This document shows, piece by piece, positions 7,227 to 10,957 of a stretch of DNA of 10,957 nt (positions are counted from its first letter, which is position 1; every line of letters begins with the position of its first letter). The position numbers and the translations under genes were made by a program. Source of the stretch: a bacterium (GTDB lineage: Bacteria; CAIJMQ01; JAADFP01); NCBI GenBank assembly GCA_027021085.1, contig JALUVB010000119.1:1-10957 (forward strand). Reading direction: 5' to 3'. A model generated the notes under the pieces. The model was given only the letters and a program-made list of their open reading frames with translations, was not told where the DNA came from and searched no databases.

Positions 7227-7235
7227 AATATAACA
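7227..7235 (-). promoter_or_regulatory. Extended -10 promoter for argH and the kds operon
   Basis: On the minus strand TGTTATATT (TGn plus TATATT, -10 at 7232-7227) ends 6 nt before the argH ATG. A start site 7 nt downstream of the box would be the A of the ATG itself, giving a leaderless transcript. No good -35 lies 17 nt upstream. A TTGACA at 7280-7275 would pair only with a poor -10 (TTTTGT). Confidence 0.5.
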
Positions 7236-7285
7236 AAAATTTCCCTTTCCTACAAAACAGTCGAATTTTCTAAATGTCAAAATAC

Positions 7286-7294
7286 TGTTATAAT
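7286..7294 (+). promoter_or_regulatory. Extended -10 promoter for the sugar transferase gene
   Basis: TGTTATAAT, a perfect TATAAT at 7289-7294 with the extended TGn, ends 8 nt before the ATG at 7303. A normal start site would fall at about 7301-7303, leaving a leader of 0-2 nt. The only Shine-Dalgarno-like bases (CAGGA) would be too close to the ATG or untranscribed. No clear -35 box is seen, as is usual for extended -10 promoters. Confidence 0.6.
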
Positions 7295-7302
7295 TTTCAG
7301 GA

Positions 7303-8661
7303 ATGAGTAAAACCAGATGGGGAAGGTTGATTTTTGTGCTGGCGGATGGGATAGTTATTTCTCTCTCCTGGATGCTTGCTTATCTGCTCCGCTACTGGTT
7401 GAATCCTTTCTTCCCCAGGCCTCTTAATCCTTTTTCCTCTTACCTCTATTTTCTCCCTTATATTCTTCTTTTTTCCCTTCCCATTTATGCCTTCTTTGGG
7501 TTCTATGAGAGGAAAAAGGATATAACAGGCTTTGAGAATTTACAGAGAATTTCGCGGGCGACCTTGCTTTCTGTTCTGGTAATCATGTCTTTAGCCTTTC
7601 TTTTCAAGGAGCTCAGAATAGGACGCATGGTTGTGCTTTTCTTTGCCGTGATTAACCTGCTGTTGCTTTACCTGGTAAGAGTTGCGCTGCACAGGATTTT
7701 CCGGGAGCCTTCTCTGAATATACTTCTGGTAGGAGAGGAAGAAGTTATTCCCCGCATTTACCAGAAACTGGTGGACCTTCCGGATAAAGAATACAGGGAG
7801 ATAGGGATACTTACGCCGGAAGGAGGGGAAGGAAGGCAGATAGGAGATGCAGAATATCTGGGTGCTCTGGATAGGTTAGAGGAAATTTTGCAGGAGGATA
7901 AGTTCAATGAGGTTTTCTTTGCTCTTCCCGATTTTCCCCGGGAGAAACTGTTGCCGCTCCTCTTCCTCTGCGATAAGCACGGAGTAGAGGTAAAAATTAT
8001 GGCAGACCTGTTCGGAGTGCTTGTAGAAAAGACAGGACTGGGAGAGCTGGATGGCATTCCCATATACTCCCTGGGTATGGGGGGTATAGCCGGGTGGAGC
8101 AGAACCTTAAAAAGGACGATGGATATTGCCTTTTCTTTATTTGGGATGATTATTTCTCTTCCCTTGTGGATAATAATCCCTATCGCGATAAAATTGGATT
8201 CAGCAGGACCTGTATTCTTCCTGCAGGAAAGGGTAGGGGAGAAAGGGCGAATCTTCAAGATGCTTAAATTCCGCACGATGAGAAATGATGTGCATCCCTT
8301 TGGTTATGCCCCTCGTTCCCCCCATGATTCCCGCATAACCCGGGTGGGGCGCATAATACGTAGGACGAGTCTGGATGAACTTCCTCAATTGGTAAATGTT
8401 TTGAAAGGGGATATGAGCTTAGTGGGACCACGGCCGGAGATGCCTTTTATTGTAGAGAAGTACCAGGATTGGCAGAGGAAAAGGCTGGAGGTAAAACCCG
8501 GAATAACGGGATTGTGGCAGATTATGGGTAGAAAAGACTTGCCACTGCACGAGAACCTGGAATACGATTTTTATTATATAAAAAACCAGTCCTTATTGCT
8601 GGATATTATCATTCTTCTCAAAACTATCCCCCAGGTTCTCTTGGGCAGGGGAGCGTATTAG
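7303..8661 (+). CDS. Polyprenyl-phosphate sugar-1-phosphate transferase (WbaP/WcaJ-type polyisoprenyl PHPT)
   Basis: Transfers a sugar 1-phosphate from a nucleotide sugar to undecaprenyl phosphate at the inner membrane, the first step of an exopolysaccharide, capsule or O-unit. Its 452 aa match the large, five-membrane-segment class. Hydrophobic segments lie at about 9-31, 45-65, 85-102 and 109-128. A cytosolic nucleotide-binding-like domain (about 135-255, LLVGEEEVIPRIY) follows, then a membrane-re-entrant helix at about 272-298 and the catalytic domain. That domain has FFLQERVGEKGRIFKMLKFR (305-324) continuing TM, ITRVGRIIRRTSLDELPQL (345-363, with the Asp358-Glu359 pair), LVGPRPEMP (373-381) and KPGITGLWQIMGR (398-410). 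Sugar specificity cannot be predicted. It is transcribed divergently from argH and stands alone. Its stop codon lies inside the first repeat heptad of the downstream island. No partner glycosyltransferases are in the window. Confidence 0.95.
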   Translation: MSKTRWGRLIFVLADGIVISLSWMLAYLLRYWLNPFFPRPLNPFSSYLYFLPYILLFSLPIYAFFGFYERKKDITGFENLQRISRATLLSVLVIMSLAFLFKELRIGRMVVLFFAVINLLLLYLVRVALHRIFREPSLNILLVGEEEVIPRIYQKLVDLPDKEYREIGILTPEGGEGRQIGDAEYLGALDRLEEILQEDKFNEVFFALPDFPREKLLPLLFLCDKHGVEVKIMADLFGVLVEKTGLGELDGIPIYSLGMGGIAGWSRTLKRTMDIAFSLFGMIISLPLWIIIPIAIKLDSAGPVFFLQERVGEKGRIFKMLKFRTMRNDVHPFGYAPRSPHDSRITRVGRIIRRTSLDELPQLVNVLKGDMSLVGPRPEMPFIVEKYQDWQRKRLEVKPGITGLWQIMGRKDLPLHENLEYDFYYIKNQSLLLDIIILLKTIPQVLLGRGAY

Positions 8662-8691
8662 ACCTTAGACCGTAGACTTGAGACTGTAGAC
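8657..8691 (-). repeat. Five GTCTNNN heptad repeats, left outer arm of repeat island
   Basis: Read on the minus strand, 35 nt form five contiguous 7-nt units each beginning GTCT (the last three bases vary). The outermost unit contains the TAG stop codon of the sugar transferase gene at 8659-8661, so the array begins within the coding sequence. It mirrors the array at 8986-9020. Confidence 0.8.
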
Positions 8692-8700
8692 TGGGAGAAT

Positions 8701-8728
8701 AGTGAGCAGTGAGTAGTGAATGGTGAAT
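8701..8728 (+). repeat. Four AGTGANN heptad repeats, left inner array
   Basis: Four contiguous 7-nt units with consensus AGTGANN (AGTGAGC, AGTGAGT and AGTGAAT, then a GGTGAAT variant). A looser copy, AGTGAAG, follows at about 8740. The same units recur in the same orientation at 8901-8928 and 8938-8958. Confidence 0.75.
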
Positions 8729-8768
8729 GGGGAGAAAGTAGTGAAGAGAAGGAAAGTAACCAGTAAAT

Positions 8769-8792
8769 TGGTATCCTGGTATCCTGGTTTCT
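8769..8792 (+). repeat. Tandem 8-bp repeat TGGTATCC
   Basis: TGGTATCC occurs twice in tandem (8769-8776 and 8777-8784), followed by a degenerate third copy, TGGTTTCT. It lies between the inner heptads and the first hairpin of the island. Confidence 0.7.
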
Positions 8793-8806
8793 TGCTGAGA
8801 GGGATA

Positions 8807-8830
8807 GATTCCTGCTTGTGCAGGAATGAC
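8807..8830 (-). repeat. REP-like hairpin 1
   Basis: A perfect 8-bp stem, ATTCCTGC with GCAGGAAT (8808-8815 and 8820-8827), closes a 4-nt loop and is flanked by GTC on the minus-strand 5' side. Read through, it gives the VIPAQAGI-type peptide seen in spurious ORFs of many genomes, a sign of a dispersed extragenic palindrome. It faces hairpin 2 in inverted orientation, about 40 bp apart. Confidence 0.75.
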
Positions 8831-8867
8831 GAAAGAGAAGCAGAAAGGGGAAAAAACCAGCCCACAT

Positions 8868-8892
8868 GTCATGCCTGCGGAAGCAGGCATCC
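8868..8892 (+). repeat. REP-like hairpin 2
   Basis: A perfect 8-bp stem, ATGCCTGC with GCAGGCAT (8871-8878 and 8883-8890), has a GGAA tetraloop and is preceded by GTC. It differs from hairpin 1 in the stem by one compensatory change (T-A to G-C), so pairing is kept. It is oriented opposite to hairpin 1, as in paired REP units. Confidence 0.75.
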
Positions 8893-8900
8893 AGTAAAGC

Positions 8901-8958
8901 AGTGAGCAGCGGGTAGTGAGTAGTGAGGGGAAAAGATAGTGAACAGAGAACAGTGAGT
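8901..8958 (+). repeat. AGTGANN heptad repeats, right inner array
   Basis: Four contiguous heptads at 8901-8928 (one degenerate, AGCGGGT), a 9-nt break, then three more at 8938-8958. They have the same consensus and orientation as the units at 8701-8728. The constant 7-nt step recalls the short tandem heptanucleotide repeats described in cyanobacteria and other groups. Confidence 0.75.
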
Positions 8959-8985
8959 TGGTCCCCCGTATCATGTGTCTTTCCC

Positions 8986-9020
8986 GTCTAATGTCTAAAG
9001 TCTGATGTCTATAGTCTAAC
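8986..9020 (+). repeat. Five GTCTNNN heptad repeats, right outer arm of repeat island
   Basis: Five contiguous 7-nt units each starting GTCT, on the plus strand. This is the inverted counterpart of the five-unit array at 8657-8691, so the two arms close off a 364-bp island containing no supported gene. Confidence 0.8.
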
Positions 9021-9117
9021 ATGGGGGAATTGACGTTCCAACATACCTCGGGACTGGTAACTCATAAATCTTCTCTCCCTGTGGCTCAGGCAAAAACAAC
9101 TTATTTATAAAAAAAGA
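9021..9117. other. Intergenic stretch without recognisable content
   Basis: Between the repeat island and the terminator I see no ORF with a ribosome binding site, no tRNA-like fold and no convincing promoter. An isolated TTGACG at about 9030 has no matching -10 box. Confidence 0.5.
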
Positions 9118-9140
9118 GCGGTGAGTGATTCACTCACCGC
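9118..9140. terminator. Bidirectional intrinsic terminator
   Basis: A near-perfect palindrome has 11-nt arms, GCGGTGAGTGA and TCACTCACCGC, around a single T; a few inner bases must form the real loop. On the plus strand it is followed by a T-rich tract (TTATTTTTTATTTTT from 9144). On the minus strand it is followed by CTTTTTTTATAAA. It would end the corrinoid gene, whose stop is 25 nt away, and stop transcription arriving from the sugar transferase side. Confidence 0.88.
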
Positions 9141-9165
9141 CCCTTATTTTTTATTTTTATATGTT

Positions 9166-9801
9166 TTATGCTTGGAGTAAGCGTTTTGCCACGTCTACGG
9201 CAGTAGCTGCGTCTGGAGCATATCCGTCTGCCTCAATTTCATCCGCATATTCCTGGGTAAGAGGTGCTCCTCCTACCATGACCTTCACTTTTTCCCTTAC
9301 ACCTGCCTGTTTCAATGCCTCTATCACTTCCTTCATAGAGGGCATGGTAGTGGTAAGTAAGGCACTCAGACCTATTAAAGGCACATTTTCATTTTTTACC
9401 GTCTCTACGAACTTCTCAGCTGGCACATCTACTCCCAGGTCGATCACCTCGAAACCTGCTCCTCGCAACATCATGGATACGAGGTTCTTCCCGATATCGT
9501 GAAGATCGCCTTTGACTGTCCCTATGATGTATTTTGCCAGGGGTTTAATCCCTGATTTCACCAGAAGTGGTTTCACAATATCCATGCCCTTGCTCATTGC
9601 CCGGGCAGCAATTAGTACCTCCGGCACGTAAAACTCGTTGCTCTTGAATTTAACCCCTACCACATTCATACCGGCTATTAAGCCTTTGTTTAAAACATCC
9701 TGTACCTCTATTCCCTCATCCAGAGCTTTTTTCACCAGTTCCTCCACTTCATTAGCTCTTCCCTTGATTACTGCTTCCGCAATACTTTCCAGGATTTCCA
9801 T
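9166..9801 (-). CDS. Methyltransferase cognate corrinoid protein (MtbC/MttC/MtaC-like)
   Basis: A cobalamin-carrying protein that shuttles methyl groups between a substrate:corrinoid methyltransferase and a second methyltransferase or tetrahydrofolate. It has 211 aa, typical of the family. An N-terminal helical cap domain (about 5-85) has GLIAGMNVVGVKFK and the conserved FYVPEVL. A Rossmann B12-binding domain (about 90-211) carries GDLHDIGKN (98-106, His101 the lower cobalt ligand), GLSALLTTTM (144-153) and VMVGGAPLT (174-182). AAGGAGGTG lies about 5 nt before the ATG at 9801, the strongest ribosome binding site in the window, so high expression is plausible. No MttB/MtbB/MtaB-type partner or RamA-type reductive activator is in the window, so it is an orphan here and its methyl donor is unknown. 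A terminator follows directly. Confidence 0.92.
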   Translation of the reverse strand: MEILESIAEAVIKGRANEVEELVKKALDEGIEVQDVLNKGLIAGMNVVGVKFKSNEFYVPEVLIAARAMSKGMDIVKPLLVKSGIKPLAKYIIGTVKGDLHDIGKNLVSMMLRGAGFEVIDLGVDVPAEKFVETVKNENVPLIGLSALLTTTMPSMKEVIEALKQAGVREKVKVMVGGAPLTQEYADEIEADGYAPDAATAVDVAKRLLQA

Positions 9802-9825
9802 AACGACACCTCCTTATGGGGGAAG

Positions 9826-9831
9826 ATTATA
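9826..9831 (-). promoter_or_regulatory. -10 box of the corrinoid protein gene
   Basis: TATAAT on the minus strand, about 24 nt upstream of the ATG at 9801, leaves a short leader containing AAGGAGGTG. The -35 is poor (GTGTTT-like, behind a T-run). The spacer holds TTTGAGGGTT, which is repeated in the cysE leader. Confidence 0.6.
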
Positions 9832-9836
9832 CTACA

Positions 9837-9946
9837 AACCCTCAAAAAAAACACCACTATTTTACCCTATAAAGGAAATCCTTTCTACAGTTAAATTGAC
9901 ATTTTGCGGTGTGTTATATATACTTCCAGGTAGATGTTTGAGGGTT
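9837..9946. promoter_or_regulatory. Repeated 10-bp motif TTTGAGGGTT flanking a palindrome (candidate operators)
   Basis: AACCCTCAAA at 9837-9846 and TTTGAGGGTT at 9937-9946 are exact inverted copies 90 bp apart. On each gene's own coding strand both read TTTGAGGGTT. One sits in the -10/-35 spacer of the corrinoid gene, the other just after the cysE start site. Between them AAAGGA-AA-TCCTTT (9871-9884) forms a two-fold symmetric site 11 nt before the cysE -35. Shared regulation is an inference; a 10-bp match can arise by chance. Confidence 0.35.
9896..9924 (+). promoter_or_regulatory. Sigma-70-type promoter of cysE
   Basis: TTGACA (9896-9901, perfect -35), a 17-nt spacer, and TATACT (9919-9924, five of six -10 bases). 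The predicted start is at about 9931, giving a leader of roughly 70 nt before the ATG at 10001. This is the best housekeeping-type promoter in the window. The leader is too short for a T-box. Confidence 0.75.
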
Positions 9947-9990
9947 AAGAGTGGATAATAAATTGAGCACCCGGAGCTAAAAGCCAAATT

Positions 9991-9995
9991 GGAGG
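9991..9995 (+). promoter_or_regulatory. Ribosome binding site that sets the cysE start
   Basis: GGAGG lies 5 nt before ATG 10001. It overlaps the alternative upstream TTG at 9989, which therefore is not the start. Confidence 0.8.
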
Positions 9996-10000
9996 ATATA

Positions 10001-10639
10001 ATGGCAGGTTTTTGGGAGACTATAAATGAGGATATAAGGACGGTATTTAAGAGAGACCCGGCAGCAAGGACTTTCTGGGAGGTAATTCTCTGCTATCCGG
10101 GGCTTCACGCGCTCTGGTTGCATAGAATTGCCCACTGGTTCTGGAAGAAGGGGTTGGCTGTGCCTGCCCGATTTATTTCCCATATCGGCCGTTTCCTCAC
10201 CGGAATTGAGATTCATCCGGGAGCTGAAATAGGGAGAAAGTTCTTTATTGACCACGGCATGGGGGTGGTAATTGGAGAGACCACAGAGATAGGAAATGAT
10301 GTGCTCCTTTACCAGGGGGTGGTTCTGGGGGGGGTGAGCCTGGAGAAAAAAAAGAGACATCCTACAATTAAAGACCATGTAGTCATCGGGGCAGGAGCAA
10401 AGGTGCTGGGTAATATTACTATTGGTGAGTGGTCAAGGATTGGAGCCGGCTCGGTGGTGGTCAAAGATGTCCCCTCTCATTCCACCGTGGTGGGAATTCC
10501 CGGCAGAATTGTAAAGGAAAAAGGTAAACCAGTTATTGACCTTCATCATGAAAGACTCCCTGACCCTGTGGTGGAAGCTATAAAACAGCTGGAAAGCAGG
10601 ATAAAGAGTTTAGAAGAACAGCTGGAAAAGAAGAAATAG
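10001..10639 (+). CDS. cysE: Serine O-acetyltransferase
   Basis: Acetylates L-serine with acetyl-CoA to O-acetylserine, the carbon skeleton for cysteine. It has 212 aa from the ATG at 10001, a short CysE/EpsC form without the long N-terminal extension of the E. coli enzyme. An N-terminal helical region (about 5-65) carries RDPAART and [15 protein letters not shown] (32-46). A left-handed beta-helix of hexapeptide repeats follows (about 68-170), with [26 protein letters not shown] (81-95, catalytic His85 with Asp84 beside it), [13 protein letters not shown] (109-121, His120), [10 protein letters not shown] (129-138) and VVGIPGRIV (163-171). The tail at about 189-212 is heptad-like ([18 protein letters not shown]) and may form a coiled coil. 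No cysK is adjacent within the window. It is divergent from the corrinoid gene. Confidence 0.95.
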   Translation: MAGFWETINEDIRTVFKRDPAARTFWEVILCYPGLHALWLHRIAHWFWKKGLAVPARFISHIGRFLTGIEIHPGAEIGRKFFIDHGMGVVIGETTEIGNDVLLYQGVVLGGVSLEKKKRHPTIKDHVVIGAGAKVLGNITIGEWSRIGAGSVVVKDVPSHSTVVGIPGRIVKEKGKPVIDLHHERLPDPVVEAIKQLESRIKSLEEQLEKKK

Positions 10640-10641
10640 TA

Positions 10642-10679
10642 CCCGCAATATGTAAAGCCCGTGCCACTATTCTTGCGGG
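10642..10679 (+). other. Inverted repeat after cysE
   Basis: CCCGCAA (10642-10648) and TTGCGGG (10673-10679) are perfect 7-bp complements around a 24-nt loop, starting 2 nt after the cysE stop. No T-tract follows, so it is not a normal intrinsic terminator. It may be a processing or structured element, or chance. Confidence 0.4.
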
Positions 10680-10792
10680 GTTAATCTCTCAATGCAAAAA
10701 CTGGCATTCAACTATGGGTAAGTAATCCCATGCTCTTTTGGGTATTGGGATAGAGCCGTTGTTAGAATTGCTCTAAGGGAACTTCCTTCCTG

Positions 10793-10801
10793 TGGTAAAA
10801 T
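10793..10801 (+). promoter_or_regulatory. Possible extended -10 promoter for the FmdB-type gene
   Basis: TGGTAAAAT (TGn plus TAAAAT, -10 at 10796-10801) lies about 40 nt before the ATG at 10841 and would give a leader of about 33 nt. No -35 box is seen at the right distance, so support is modest. Confidence 0.35.
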
Positions 10802-10840
10802 AAAACAGAAAGTTAGCTTTGTTATCAAAAAAAGGTTAAA

Positions 10841-10957
10841 ATGCCGATTTTTACCTATCTCTGCAAAGAATGCGGGAAAACCTTCGAGCTTTTAAGGGGA
10901 GTCTCTGCTTGCGAAGAAGAAACGAGATGTCCTCGCTGCAAGAGTAGAGAAGTAGAA
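10841..10957 (+). CDS. FmdB-family zinc ribbon protein (N-terminal part, cut by window edge)
   Basis: Only 39 codons are present. They begin MPIFTYLCKECGKTFELL, with a second cysteine pair in CPRCKS. The M-P-x-[FY]-x-Y-x-C-x-x-C-G-x-x-F-E start and the paired CxxC knuckles are the signature of the small putative regulatory FmdB/CxxC_CxxC_SSSS family, usually 60-110 aa. The zinc ribbon is seen directly. The molecular role is poorly defined in the family, which was named from a formamidase gene cluster. AAAGG lies 4 nt before the ATG. The gene follows cysE after 201 bp with its own possible promoter. Confidence 0.88.
   Translation, partial: MPIFTYLCKECGKTFELLRGVSACEEETRCPRCKSREVE

Noticed and set aside
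8657-9020. CRISPR array
   Set aside because: Units are 7-8 nt with no 20-40 nt repeats or unique spacers, and no cas genes are present.
8624-9022. Minus-strand ORFs of 66-132 codons over the repeat island
   Set aside because: Their translations are read-through of the REP-like palindromes (VIPAQAGI- and MPASAGMT-type peptides) and heptads. They lack ribosome binding sites and overlap the end of the sugar transferase gene.
9638-9958. Plus-strand ORF across the corrinoid gene promoter
   Set aside because: It covers the start, ribosome binding site and promoter of the corrinoid gene and has no ribosome binding site of its own.
9989-10000. TTG start of cysE at 9989
   Set aside because: The GGAGG ribosome binding site overlaps these codons and is ideally spaced for ATG 10001.
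9931-10000. T-box or other cysteine riboswitch before cysE
   Set aside because: The leader is only about 70 nt, with no terminator/antiterminator pair and no T-box consensus.
9977-10378. 133-codon minus-strand ORF across cysE
   Set aside because: It is antisense to a fully conserved hexapeptide-repeat enzyme, with no ribosome binding site and no recognisable domain.
10692-10721. Nine-codon ORF starting MQKLAFNYG
   Set aside because: Too short, with no Shine-Dalgarno and no coupling to cysE or the FmdB-type gene.

Overview
The window looks like chromosome from an uncultivated Gram-negative bacterium of moderate GC. It carries three consecutive steps of Kdo synthesis (kdsD, kdsC, kdsA), so the host probably makes Kdo for LPS or another surface glycan. 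The kdsA is of the metal-dependent type found in Aquifex rather than the E. coli type. Short palindromic and heptanucleotide intergenic repeats, an orphan corrinoid protein and two probable leaderless promoters fit a candidate-phylum anaerobe (Omnitrophota-like would be my guess). That placement is inference only.

Region 1-7220, minus strand. Nine genes run head to tail with gaps of 28 nt or less, or with overlaps. In transcription order they are argH, a SagB-type nitroreductase, an SDR oxidoreductase, kdsA, a previously unmarked 40-residue membrane ORF with a TTG start, a TauE/SafE-family permease, kdsD, kdsC and xylB (cut by the left window edge). This is almost certainly one operon read from a promoter just upstream of argH. 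XylB makes xylulose 5-phosphate, which is one epimerase step from ribulose 5-phosphate, the KdsD substrate. KdsD gives arabinose 5-phosphate, KdsA condenses it with PEP, and KdsC dephosphorylates the product to Kdo. No kdsB (CMP-Kdo synthetase) is visible in the window.

Region 7303-8661, plus strand. A divergent polyprenyl-phosphate sugar-1-phosphate transferase (WbaP/WcaJ type) would start a surface polysaccharide repeat unit. It and argH share an 82-bp intergenic region with back-to-back extended -10 boxes placed so close to the start codons that both mRNAs would be leaderless or nearly so.

Region 8657-9165. No gene is supported here. It holds a 364-bp repeat island: inverted outer arrays of GTCTNNN heptads, inner arrays of AGTGANN heptads, an 8-bp direct repeat, and a facing pair of REP-like hairpins that differ by one compensatory base pair. 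A bidirectional terminator lies at 9118-9140.

Region 9166-10957. An orphan methyltransferase corrinoid protein (minus) and cysE (plus) are divergent and share a promoter region with a duplicated 10-bp motif and a palindrome. A 201-bp gap follows cysE, and then the first 39 codons of an FmdB-type zinc-ribbon protein.

Most genes are conventional. The parts that merit a second look are the hidden small membrane ORF coupled to the permease, the SDR lacking its catalytic lysine, and the nested repeat island.
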